Origin: Williamsia herbipolensis
Lineage (GTDB): Bacteria > Actinomycetota > Actinomycetes > Mycobacteriales > Mycobacteriaceae
Reading direction: 5' to 3'
DNA length: 64,000 bases
NCBI RefSeq assembly: GCF_000964005.1
Contig: NZ_JXYP01000014.1
Coordinates: forward strand, 186,001-250,000
Position 1 is the stretch's first letter. The number at the start of each line of letters is the position of its first letter. The position numbers and the translations under genes were made by a program. The notes under the pieces were generated by a model. It saw nothing but the letters and a program-made list of their open reading frames with translations, was not told where the DNA came from and did no database searches. Positions 55,144-64,000 of the stretch are shown here, one piece after another.

Positions 55144-56406
55144 TCAGCCGATCCGCAGCATGGCGGTGTCGCCGCCGGCGACGGTGATGCGGATCGGTGC
55201 ACCCGCGGCGACGATCTGACGTCCGGTCCAGAGGTCGGTCACCGCTCCCTGCGCACCGACGGCAGAGCGATCGACCGTCACAGTCCGGGCGTCGGCGGAC
55301 GAATTCGTGACCGACACAGTCGTCGTCCCGTCGGCCATCCGCTTGGTCCGTGTCAAGCCGTCGGCAGACACCGACCGCGCCGGGGCGGTCGTGTCCTGAT
55401 CGATCGCGAGGATGCCGGGCGAGGAGAGCAGCGTTCGCGTCGCGGGGTCCATGCGGGTGAGGTCGTTGCCGGCGATGAGCGGTGACCCCGCCATCGCCCA
55501 CAGCCCGAGATGCGACCGCTGTTGAGCCTCGGTGAGCGCGGTGCCGACACCGATCTCGAGCATGTCGAGATCGAGCCACCGTCCGGCGCGGGTATCGGCC
55601 GATGCGCTCGCCGACGCCGCGGCGATGTCGAGAACCCCCTGATACCCCGAGACACCCGCCGACGTACTCCACTGCGCGGTGATGTCGTTGGTGAGGCGCG
55701 TCATCGTCGCGACACCGCCCCAGTCGTGGGCCGAGCCGGGGACCGCGGCGGTGTCGGCATCGGCGGGGAGCGCGATCCCGCTGTTGGGGTTGATGCTGTA
55801 GACCATCGGCCGTCCGGTCGCGCGGATCGCGTCACGCATGGCCACGAAGGCGTCGCGCTGGTCGCCGACATCGGACTCCGACGAACACCAGTCGTATTTC
55901 ACGTAGTCGACGCCCCAGGAGGCGAAGGTCGCGGCGTCGGTGGCCTCGTGGCCGCGGCTGCCCGTGGCCCGGGGATAGGTCCCCGACAACTGTGCACAGG
56001 TGCGATCGCTCGCGCCGGCGTAGATGCCGAATCGAAGACCCCGGGCGTGCAGGTAGGCGCCGAGTGCGGCCATCCCCGACGGGAACCGTGACGACGACGC
56101 GGTCAGTCGGCCTGCGGCGTCACGGGCCGGGGTGTACCAACAGTCGTCGACGACCACGTAGCGGTAGCCGGCCGCGGCGAGTCCGGACGAGACGAGGGCA
56201 TCGGCCTGCGCCCGGATCGTCGTCTCGTCGATGTCGCAGCCGAAGGTGTTCCAGCTGTTCCACCCCATCGGTGGTGTGGCCGCGACGCCCGCGATGGCGG
56301 GGGCGGAGCCGCCGAGGTCGTGGGGGAGTGCGGTGGCGCATCCGGACAGGACCGCGGCCGACACCACGAGCGCAGACGCGGCGCGACGCAGGCGGTGGGT
56401 GGTCAT
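55144..56406 (-). CDS. GH27 alpha-galactosidase, lipoprotein
   Basis: This 420-residue glycoside hydrolase has signal peptide and lipobox VLSGC (Cys23). The GH27 domain starts TPPMGWNSWNTFGCDIDE. The nucleophile Asp is in YVKYDWCSS and the acid/base Asp in the WLDLDMLEIG segment. The C-terminal beta-sandwich (about 345-420) is present. It probably releases terminal alpha-galactose (or alpha-N-acetylgalactosamine) outside the membrane. No sugar transporter or regulator lies nearby. Confidence 0.93.
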   Translation of the reverse strand: MTTHRLRRAASALVVSAAVLSGCATALPHDLGGSAPAIAGVAATPPMGWNSWNTFGCDIDETTIRAQADALVSSGLAAAGYRYVVVDDCWYTPARDAAGRLTASSSRFPSGMAALGAYLHARGLRFGIYAGASDRTCAQLSGTYPRATGSRGHEATDAATFASWGVDYVKYDWCSSESDVGDQRDAFVAMRDAIRATGRPMVYSINPNSGIALPADADTAAVPGSAHDWGGVATMTRLTNDITAQWSTSAGVSGYQGVLDIAAASASASADTRAGRWLDLDMLEIGVGTALTEAQQRSHLGLWAMAGSPLIAGNDLTRMDPATRTLLSSPGILAIDQDTTAPARSVSADGLTRTKRMADGTTTVSVTNSSADARTVTVDRSAVGAQGAVTDLWTGRQIVAAGAPIRITVAGGDTAMLRIG

Positions 56407-56470
56407 CGACGGCGAGTGTAGGGAGCCGACCTGGCAACCGACTGCGGGGCGACTGTGCGGCCTCTTATAG

Positions 56471-56486
56471 CGTGGACATGTCCACG
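56471..56486. promoter_or_regulatory. Perfect 16-bp palindrome before yihY paralogue
   Basis: CGTGGACATGTCCACG follows directly after a TTATAG box (56465-56470) and ends 30 bp before the YihY start. A palindrome overlapping the likely transcription start is typical of a repressor site. Confidence 0.55.
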
Positions 56487-56516
56487 GTGGATGGGCACTG
56501 CTGACGAGGGGTGGGA

Positions 56517-57509
56517 GTGTTCAAACGGCTCGACGCCCTGCAGCGGCGCAACCGCGGTGTGGGTTTCGTCTTCGCGGTGATCTACAAGTTCGTCGACGAC
56601 CAGGGTGGCTACCTCGCGGCGCTGGTCACCTATTACGCCTTCCTGTCGCTGTTCCCGCTGCTGTTGTTGTCGACGACCATTCTCGGGTTCGTCCTCGCCG
56701 GCGATCCCGGGCTGCAGGAGCGGCTTCTCAACTCGGCGCTGGGTGAATTCCCGATCATCGGCGACCAGCTCGGCGAACCGCGTCGGCTCGGTGGCGGGTC
56801 GACCGGCGTCATCATCGGTGTGATCGGTGCCCTGTACGGCGCGTCGGGTATCGGGCAGGCCACGCAGAACGCCATGAACACGGTGTGGGCGGTCCCGCGC
56901 AACAGCCGCCCCAACCCGTTCCTCGCGCGCATCCGCAGTGTGCGGTTGCTGCTGGTGTTGGTCGTCGCGCTCGCCGGGACGACGACGTTGTCGTTGCTGG
57001 GCAACATCTTCGATTCATTGGGATCGGTGTGGACCGCCGTCTCCGTGGTCGGCGCCGTCGTCATCAACGCCGTCGTGTTCGCCTACGGATATCGCATCGG
57101 GACGTCACGCGACCTCGCGATGCGTCAGGTGCTCCCGGGTGCGGCGGTGATGGCGGTCGTGTGGCAACTCCTGCAGACCTTCGGCGCCTACTACGTCGAA
57201 CGGGTGGTCCGGAACGCCAGCGCCACCAACAGCGTCTTCGCCGTGGTGCTGGGCCTCATGGCGTTCCTCTACCTCACGGCCATCTCGGTGGTGTTCACCG
57301 CCGAGATCAACAGCGTGCGCGTCGACAAGCTCTATCCCCGCGCCCTTCTCACCCCGTTCACCGACGACGTCGTGCTCACCCGTGGCGACCGTCGCGCCTA
57401 CACCAATCAGGCCAAGGCGCAGCGCGCGAAGGGTTTCGAACAGATCGACGTCACCTTCGACAAACGCCCACCGCCCGAGGATCCCGACGACGACAGCCCT
57501 CGCGGCTGA
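56517..57509 (+). CDS. YihY/BrkB-family inner membrane protein (second copy)
   Basis: This 330-residue protein has about six membrane helices and YihY motifs DQGGYLAALVTYYAFLSLFPLLLL, GASGIGQATQNAMNTVW and AFLYLTAISVVFTAEINSV. The C-terminus is charged (PPPEDPDDDSPRG). GTG 56517 is preferred because GAGGG (56506-56510) lies 6 nt upstream; GTG 56511 touches the ribosome site. It differs clearly from the copy near trpS. The function is not established. Confidence 0.88.
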   Translation: MFKRLDALQRRNRGVGFVFAVIYKFVDDQGGYLAALVTYYAFLSLFPLLLLSTTILGFVLAGDPGLQERLLNSALGEFPIIGDQLGEPRRLGGGSTGVIIGVIGALYGASGIGQATQNAMNTVWAVPRNSRPNPFLARIRSVRLLLVLVVALAGTTTLSLLGNIFDSLGSVWTAVSVVGAVVINAVVFAYGYRIGTSRDLAMRQVLPGAAVMAVVWQLLQTFGAYYVERVVRNASATNSVFAVVLGLMAFLYLTAISVVFTAEINSVRVDKLYPRALLTPFTDDVVLTRGDRRAYTNQAKAQRAKGFEQIDVTFDKRPPPEDPDDDSPRG

Positions 57510-57540
57510 TCGCACGGACCCGGTTGTGTCCCGGAACGCA

Positions 57541-57573
57541 CGATCCCGGCGACCTGTTCGGTCGCCGGGATCG
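57541..57573. terminator. 14-bp perfect hairpin between yihY and sdhB
   Basis: CGATCCCGGCGACC and its exact reverse complement flank TGTTC between two convergent genes. It can serve as a bidirectional terminator. No T-tract is present. Confidence 0.8.
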
Positions 57574-57593
57574 GGTGGGGATTCGCGGGTCGT

Positions 57594-58403
57594 CTAGCGC
57601 GAGAACATCAGCGCGCGCTTGACCTCTTGGATCGCCTGGGTGACCTGGATGCCGCGGGGGCATGCGTCGGTGCAGTTGAAGGTGGTGCGGCAGCGCCAGA
57701 CGCCGTCGACGTCGTTGAGGATGTCGAGACGCTCGGCGGCACCTTCGTCGCGGCTGTCGAAGATGAACCGGTGCGCGTTGACGATGGCAGCGGGACCGAA
57801 GTAGCTGCCCTCGTTCCAGAACACCGGGCAGCTCGTGGTGCAGCAGGCACACAGGATGCACTTGGTGGTGTCGTCGAACCGCGCGCGATCGGTCTGGCTC
57901 TGGATGCGCTCGCGAGTCGGCTCGTTGCCGCTGGTCATCAAGAACGGCTTCACGGCGCGGTACGCGTCGAAGAACGGCTCCATGTCGACGATCAGGTCCT
58001 TCTCGACCGGCAGGCCACGAATGGGCTCGATGGTGATGGTGACCTCTTTGCCCTCTTTGAAGGCGCCGTCTTTGTCGGTCGGCAGCATGTCCTTCATCAA
58101 CAGCTTGCAGGCGAGGCGGTTCACGCCGTTGATGCGCATCGCGTCGCTGCCGCAGACGCCGTGTGCACAGCTGCGACGGAAGGTGAGGGTGCCGTCGAGG
58201 TAGCCCTTCACGTACAGCAGCAGGTTGAGCATGCGGTCGGTCGGCAGAGCCGGAACACGGAAGCTCTCCCAGCCGTGGGCGTCCGGGTTCTCCGGATCGA
58301 AACGGGCGATCTTCAAGGTCACCATCGTCGCCTCGTCGGGGACGGGCGGCAACGGCGGATCGTCGGACGCGGGGGTCTTCGAGACCTCGGGTGCGATGGT
58401 CAT
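57594..58403 (-). CDS. sdhB: Succinate dehydrogenase iron-sulfur subunit
   Basis: This 269-residue electron-transfer subunit of complex II has the [2Fe-2S] cysteines in RRSCAHGVCGSDAM with the later CKLL. The C-terminal ferredoxin domain has CILCACCTTSCPVFW and CTDACPRGI for the [4Fe-4S] and [3Fe-4S] centres. ATG 58403 overlaps the sdhA stop by one base (TGATG). Last gene of the sdhCDAB operon. Confidence 0.97.
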   Translation of the reverse strand: MTIAPEVSKTPASDDPPLPPVPDEATMVTLKIARFDPENPDAHGWESFRVPALPTDRMLNLLLYVKGYLDGTLTFRRSCAHGVCGSDAMRINGVNRLACKLLMKDMLPTDKDGAFKEGKEVTITIEPIRGLPVEKDLIVDMEPFFDAYRAVKPFLMTSGNEPTRERIQSQTDRARFDDTTKCILCACCTTSCPVFWNEGSYFGPAAIVNAHRFIFDSRDEGAAERLDILNDVDGVWRCRTTFNCTDACPRGIQVTQAIQEVKRALMFSR

Positions 58404-60157
58404 CAGTACTTGCGCTCCATCGGTTCGTAGCGGGTCTGCACCACGGGCTTCCAGCCCAGTTCGATGTCCGAGAGCAGCTCACTGCCCTTCTTGTAGGCCA
58501 TCGTGTGGCGCATGTAGTTGGTGTCGTCGCGATCGGGGTAGTCCTCACGGGCGTGTCCGCCGCGCGACTCCTTGCGGTTGAGCGCACCGACGACGGTGAC
58601 CTCTGCCATCTCCAACAGGAACCCGAGCTCGATGGCCTCGAGCAGATCGCTGTTGTACCGGGTTCCCTTGTCGTGCACCCGGATGTGGTTGTACCGCTCC
58701 TTGAGGCCGTGGATGTCGGTCAACGCCTGCTTGAGCGTCTCCTCGGTGCGGAACACCGACGCGTTGGCGTCCATCGAGGCCTGCAGCTCGGTGCGGATGT
58801 CGGCGACACGCTCGTGACCGTGCTCGGACAGCACCAGCTCGAGCCAGCTGTCGACCATCGAGGTCGGGTTCTCGGGCAGCGCGACGAACTCGGCCTTCTC
58901 GGCGTACTCCGAGGCGTAGATGCCGGCGCGACGACCGAACACGTTGATGTCGAGCAGCGAGTTGGTGCCCAGACGGTTGGCGCCGTGCACCGAGACGCAC
59001 GCACACTCGCCGGCGGCGTAGAGACCCTTGACCACGGTGTCGGCGTCGGAGAGGACCTCGCCGCGGATGTTGGTCGGGATACCACCCATGGCGTAGTGAC
59101 ACGTCGGGAAGACGGGCACGTACTCGGTCACCGGGTCGACACCGAGGTAGGTACGGGCGAACTCGGTGATGTCGGGGAGCTTCTCCTCGAGCACCTCGGC
59201 ACCCAGGTGGGTCACGTCGATGTAGACGTAGTCCTTGTTCGGTCCGGCACCGCGGCCCTCGAGGACCTCCAGGACCATCGATCGCGCGACGATGTCGCGA
59301 GGCGCGAGGTCCTTGATGGTGGGGGCGTAGCGCTCCATGAACCGCTCGCCGTCGGCGTTGCGGAGGATGCCGCCCTCACCGCGCACCGCCTCGGAGATGA
59401 GGATGCCGAGACCCGCGAGGCCTGTCGGATGGAACTGGTGGAACTCCATGTCCTCGAGGGGGAGTCCCTTGCGGAAGACGATGCCCATGCCGTCACCGGT
59501 GAGGGTGTGGGCGTTCGACGTCGTCTTGAACATGCGGCCCGAACCACCGGTGGCGAGGATGACCGACTTCGCGTGGAAGACGTGGATCTCTCCGGTGGCC
59601 AGCTCGTAGGCGACGACGCCGGTGGCGACCTGTTCGCCGGCCTCGTTCTCCGAGAGGCAGAGGTCGAGCGCGTAGAACTCGTTGAAGAACTCGACGTCGT
59701 TCTTCACACAGTTCTGGTAGAGCGTCTGCAGGATCATGTGGCCGGTGCGGTCGGCGGCGTAGCAGGACCGGCGGACGGGGCTCTTGCCGTGGTCACGGGT
59801 GTGGCCGCCGAAGCGACGCTGGTCGATCTTGCCCTCGGGGGTGCGGTTGAACGGCAGCCCCATCTTCTCGAGGTCGAGGACGGCGTCGATCGCCTCCTTG
59901 CACATGATCTCGACCGCGTCCTGATCGGCGATGTAGTCGCCGCCCTTCACGGTGTCGAACGTGTGCCACTCCCAGTTGTCCTCTTCGACGTTCGCCAGCG
60001 CGGCACACATGCCGCCCTGGGCCGCGCCGGTGTGGCTGCGCGTGGGATAAAGCTTGGTGAGCACGGCGGTCCGCGCTCGGGGGCCGGCCTCGATGGCTGC
60101 GCGCATACCCGCGCCACCGGCACCGACTATGAGGACGTCGTAGCGATGTTCTTGCAT
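58403..60157 (-). CDS. sdhA: Succinate dehydrogenase flavoprotein subunit
   Basis: This 584-residue catalytic subunit oxidises succinate to fumarate. It has FAD motif VLIVGAGGAGMRAAIEA, covalent-flavin His in SHTGAAQGG, active-site region GRGAGPNKDYVYID and the C-terminal ESRGGHAREDYP(D) segment. It starts 51 bp after sdhD. With sdhC and sdhD encoding two small anchors, the layout matches mycobacterial Sdh2 (sdhCDAB). Confidence 0.97.
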   Translation of the reverse strand: MQEHRYDVLIVGAGGAGMRAAIEAGPRARTAVLTKLYPTRSHTGAAQGGMCAALANVEEDNWEWHTFDTVKGGDYIADQDAVEIMCKEAIDAVLDLEKMGLPFNRTPEGKIDQRRFGGHTRDHGKSPVRRSCYAADRTGHMILQTLYQNCVKNDVEFFNEFYALDLCLSENEAGEQVATGVVAYELATGEIHVFHAKSVILATGGSGRMFKTTSNAHTLTGDGMGIVFRKGLPLEDMEFHQFHPTGLAGLGILISEAVRGEGGILRNADGERFMERYAPTIKDLAPRDIVARSMVLEVLEGRGAGPNKDYVYIDVTHLGAEVLEEKLPDITEFARTYLGVDPVTEYVPVFPTCHYAMGGIPTNIRGEVLSDADTVVKGLYAAGECACVSVHGANRLGTNSLLDINVFGRRAGIYASEYAEKAEFVALPENPTSMVDSWLELVLSEHGHERVADIRTELQASMDANASVFRTEETLKQALTDIHGLKERYNHIRVHDKGTRYNSDLLEAIELGFLLEMAEVTVVGALNRKESRGGHAREDYPDRDDTNYMRHTMAYKKGSELLSDIELGWKPVVQTRYEPMERKY

Positions 60158-60208
60158 CTGTGGTTCCCCTCTGGAGCCTGTGGCTGATGGCTGGATGTCA
60201 GACGGATG

Positions 60209-60664
60209 TCAGCTGACCGAGTTCACGTCGAAGGTGAGGATCGCGTAGGTGCCGAGTCCGACGGTCAGGATCATCGACAGCGCGAGGACCACGTTGAGCC
60301 AGAAGCGGGTCGAGTCCTTGCGCGAGTAGTCGGCGATCACCGTGCGGACGCCGTTGCCGCCGTGCAGCTGTGCGAGCCACAACATGCTGAGGTCCCAGAT
60401 CTGCCAGAAGGGCTGGCTCCACCGCTGGGCGACGAACGATGCGTCGATGCGATGCACGCCACTGTCGAGCGTCAGCATGATCGTCATGTGGCCGAGCGTG
60501 AGGAAGATCAGCGCGATGCCGGAGAAGCGCATGAACAGCCATGCGTTCTTCTCGAAGTTGCCGCTCTTCGGACGCCGCGGCGACCGCGGGTTGTCGAGAC
60601 TGGCGGGGCGGTCGTGGGCGGTGCCGACCGTCTTGGCGAGCTTGGGTGCTTCTGAGGTGGTCAT
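60209..60664 (-). CDS. sdhD: Succinate dehydrogenase membrane anchor subunit
   Basis: This 151-residue hydrophobic subunit has three membrane helices. FMRFSGIALIFLTLGHMTIML, with the potential haem-ligand His, is the first. LHGGNGVRTVIADYSRK is the family loop before the last helix. The N-terminal 40 residues are polar and cytoplasmic. It starts 15 bp after sdhC. Confidence 0.92.
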   Translation of the reverse strand: MTTSEAPKLAKTVGTAHDRPASLDNPRSPRRPKSGNFEKNAWLFMRFSGIALIFLTLGHMTIMLTLDSGVHRIDASFVAQRWSQPFWQIWDLSMLWLAQLHGGNGVRTVIADYSRKDSTRFWLNVVLALSMILTVGLGTYAILTFDVNSVS

Positions 60665-60679
60665 CGTTGTCCTCCCCTC

Positions 60680-61084
60680 CTAGACGTGATCGATCAGGAT
60701 CGCGAGCAGCCGGACTGCGGCTGCGGCGAAGACGACGAAGAAGATGCCGAGGATCGTCCAGAGCATCTGACGCTGGTACTTCGGGCCCTTCGACCAGAAG
60801 TCGACCAGGATGATCCGCACGCCGTTGAGCGCGTGGTAGAGCACGCAGGCGACCAGACCGATCTCCATGAGACCGATGATCGGCGACTTGTAGGTGTCGA
60901 TGATCTGCGTGTACGTGTCCGGGTTCACGCGGATCATCGCGGTGTCCAGGACGTGGACGAACAGGAAGAAGAAGATCGACACGCCGGTGATGCGGTGCAG
61001 GACCCAGGACCACATGCCTGGATCACCGCGGTACAGGGAGCGGCGGCGGATCGGCTCCGGCGCAACCTCGGTCTGAGTACTCAT
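60680..61084 (-). CDS. sdhC: Succinate dehydrogenase cytochrome b subunit
   Basis: This 134-residue anchor has three helices. The motif MWSWVLHRITGVSIFFFLFVHVLD carries the quinone-site Ser/Arg and a haem-ligand His, and YHALNGVRIILVDFW follows. ATG 61084 is the start; an upstream in-frame ATG adds an unlikely extension. It heads the sdhCDAB operon, 225 bp from the divergent cdd gene. Confidence 0.94.
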   Translation of the reverse strand: MSTQTEVAPEPIRRRSLYRGDPGMWSWVLHRITGVSIFFFLFVHVLDTAMIRVNPDTYTQIIDTYKSPIIGLMEIGLVACVLYHALNGVRIILVDFWSKGPKYQRQMLWTILGIFFVVFAAAAVRLLAILIDHV

Positions 61085-61231
61085 CGAGAAAATGGCCTCC
61101 AACATCGGCGGTGGATGCGATGAACCCGGCGTGCTCCGGCTCAATCGTCGACCTACCTCACCGACTTTAAACCTAAGCTGACGGCGGTAAGAATCGGTAT
61201 GAGTCGAAGCGCGAACAGCGGTGTTTGCGAA

Positions 61232-61245
61232 TAAGGCTTGCCTTA
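61232..61245. promoter_or_regulatory. Palindrome with partial iron-box similarity, sdh/cdd gap
   Basis: TAAGGC and GCCTTA flank TT. The site matches about 12 of 19 positions of a DtxR/IdeR box when centred on AAGGCTT. A further AACCTAA half-site lies at 61170-61176, nearer to sdhC. Iron control of succinate dehydrogenase is known in related bacteria, but the match here is weak. Confidence 0.35.
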
Positions 61246-61309
61246 CTTGAGTTTCGGCGCCGGGAGTCGCCCCGGACGCCCCGCGACGGCCGGACGGGGA
61301 GGGCCCACG

Positions 61310-61731
61310 GTGACCGCAGAAATCGACTGGGATCTGTTGCGTGACAAGGCGACAGGGGTGATGCGCACGGCCTATGCGCCCTACTCGGACTATCCGGTCG
61401 GCGCGGCCGCACTCACCTCCGATGGACGTGTCGTCGTCGGATGCAATGTGGAGAATGTCTCATACGGTCTGGGGATCTGCGCGGAGTGTTCCCTGGCCGC
61501 GGACCTGCACCGGACCGGTGGAGGGCGTCTGAGAGCGGTCAGCGTGGCCGATCGGCGCGGTCAGATCCTCATGCCCTGCGGCCGGTGCCGACAGATCCTG
61601 TTCGAGCACGGCGGAGGCGAGCTCCTCGTCGACCACCGTGGGGGACCACGCCCGCTGGCGACGCTGCTGCCCGACGCGTTCGGCCCCGACGACCTGTCGG
61701 CCGGCCGCGCGACCGACCCGGCGACGGGGTC

Positions 61732-61735
<4 letters not shown>
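61310..61735 (+). CDS. cdd: Cytidine deaminase
   Basis: This 141-residue tetrameric-type enzyme deaminates cytidine and deoxycytidine to uridine. Zinc-site and catalytic residues are in NVENVSYGLGICAECSLA (Cys, Glu) and MPCGRCRQIL (two Cys). GTG 61310 follows GGGAGGG at a good distance. Its stop overlaps the deoA start (ATGA). First gene of a nucleoside salvage operon cdd-deoA-add. Confidence 0.95.
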
Positions 61736-63056
<1,321 letters not shown>

Positions 63057-63060
<4 letters not shown>

Positions 63061-64000
63061 CCGCCGCCGCTGATCCGTCGTTCTCACCCACCCCCGCCGC
63101 GATGGATCTGTCGTCGGTGGCGCTGGCCCCGAAAGTGTTGCTCCACGACCACCTCGACGGTGGTCTGCGTCCGGCGACCGTCCTCGATCTCGCGCACGAG
63201 GTCGGGTACTCCGAGCTGCCCGCCGACGACGCCGACGGTCTGGCCCGCTGGTTCCGCGAGTCGGCCGACAGCGGGTCGCTGGTGCGGTACCTCGAGACCT
63301 TCACCCACACCGTCGCGGTGATGCAGACCGCCCCCGCCCTGGCGCGGGTGGCCCGCGAGTGCGCGCTCGATCTCGCGAACGACGGTGTCGTCTACGCCGA
63401 GATCCGCTTCGCCCCCGAGCAACACCTGACGACCGGCCTGAGTCTCGACGAGGTCGTCGAGGCCGTTCTGCTGGGGTTCGACGAGGGCGCCGCCGAGGCC
63501 GCCGACGCAGGACGCCGCATCGAGGTCCGCTGCCTCGTCACCGCCATGCGCCACGCCGCGCGGTCCCGCGAGATCGCCGAGCTGGCGGTGCGGTTCCGTG
63601 ACCGGGGGGTCGTCGGCTTCGACATCGCCGGCGCCGAGGCGGGTTACCCGCCGAGTCGACACCTCGACGCCTTCGAGTACATGCGGGCCAACAACGCGCC
63701 GTTCACGATCCACGCCGGCGAGGCGTTCGGACTGCCCTCGATCCATGAGGCGATCAGCTTCTGCGGCACCGACCGGCTGGGCCACGGGGTGCGGGTCATC
63801 GACGACATCACGCTGCCCGCCGGGACCGATCTCGCCGCCCACCAGTTCGCTGGTGCGGAACTGGGCGTCATCGCGAACTATGTGCGCGACAAGCGCATCC
63901 CGCTGGAACTGTGCCCGAGTTCGAACGTGCAGACCGGCGCGGTCGCGAGTATTGCCGAGCACCCCTTCAACGTGCTGGCGCGTCTGCGTTTCCGTGTGAC
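63057..64000 (+). CDS. add: Adenosine deaminase, 3'-truncated by window edge
   Basis: The first 314 residues of adenosine deaminase (adenosine to inosine) are visible, and the frame stays open to base 64000. Zinc ligands are in [10 protein letters not shown], with further metal and catalytic motifs in TIHAGEAFG and DRLGHGVR. The final Asp-Asp motif lies beyond the window. ATG 63057 overlaps the deoA stop. Same order as in mycobacteria (cdd-deoA-add divergent from sdhC). Confidence 0.95.

Noticed and set aside
52973-55672. Very long minus-strand frame through the lyase and thioesterase region
   Set aside because: Only its last part, from 53572, encodes the alcohol dehydrogenase N-terminus; the rest is antisense to the lyase gene.
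58391-60187. Long plus-strand ORF opposite sdhA
   Set aside because: High GC lowers stop-codon frequency; the antisense frame shows only the complement of sdhA codons and no family motifs.
61232-61245. A confident DtxR/IdeR iron box before sdhC
   Set aside because: Only about 12 of 19 positions agree and the left half is poor; it is kept only as a low-confidence site.

Overview
The window is a high-GC actinobacterial chromosome segment, most likely from a mycolic-acid genus such as Gordonia. This is inferred from gene content and from gene order shared with Mycobacterium: guaB/guaB3/choD/guaA, imuA'/imuB with dnaE2, trpS with a YihY gene, and sdhCDAB divergent from cdd/deoA/add. There are no rRNA, tRNA, phage, transposase or CRISPR features. 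The edges cut guaB (5' end missing) and add (3' end missing).

Layout. 1-5.6 kb: purine genes guaB, guaB3 and guaA with a cholesterol-oxidase-type enzyme between them. 5.6-9.7 kb: an inverted 21-bp repeat array, then a LiaFSR-like envelope-stress module (PspC/LiaF-type membrane protein, PspC-fused histidine kinase, LuxR-type regulator) and a 34-residue Trp/Arg-rich peptide gene with a very strong ribosome site. 9.8-17.4 kb: an ABC exporter overlapping tail to tail with a Ser/Thr kinase, an ECF41 sigma factor coupled to an oxidoreductase, a small alarmone synthetase, and a XRE-cupin regulator divergent from a thioredoxin-reductase-like enzyme. 17.5-27.8 kb: the SOS mutasome (imuA', imuB, dnaE2), with LexA boxes before imuA' and dnaE2, interspersed with a lipoprotein serpin, a D-serine dehydratase-like enzyme, a secreted unknown and a cutinase.

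27.8-29.3 kb holds what I consider the main discovery: a reverse transcriptase preceded by a 171-nt structured region. Its two ends form a near-perfect 25-position inverted repeat and it contains several hairpins, which is the architecture of a retron ncRNA (a1-msr-msd-a2) followed by ret. No accessory effector gene is visible.

29.4-43.5 kb: trmL, a rhomboid-like protein, a pentapeptide protein, folD, a DUF3017 protein, an Hsp70-like membrane protein, metX/metY with a SAM-IV-like riboswitch, an MFS exporter, an exonuclease III family protein, trpS, yihY, a D,D-carboxypeptidase and a hydrolase. 43.8-51.7 kb: a probable diamine catabolism cluster (aminotransferase, Lrp regulator, aldehyde dehydrogenase, FAD oxidoreductase) with an SRPBCC protein, a universal stress protein and an APC permease. 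51.8-57.5 kb: DedA, a frameshifted zinc alcohol dehydrogenase, a thioesterase, a CoA-ester lyase, a GH27 alpha-galactosidase and a second YihY. 57.6-64 kb: succinate dehydrogenase and pyrimidine/purine nucleoside salvage.

Two genome-style traits recur. Many genes have a TANNNT -10 box only 5-8 nt before the start codon, suggesting leaderless mRNAs. Several genes carry short tandem duplications across or just after their stop codon.
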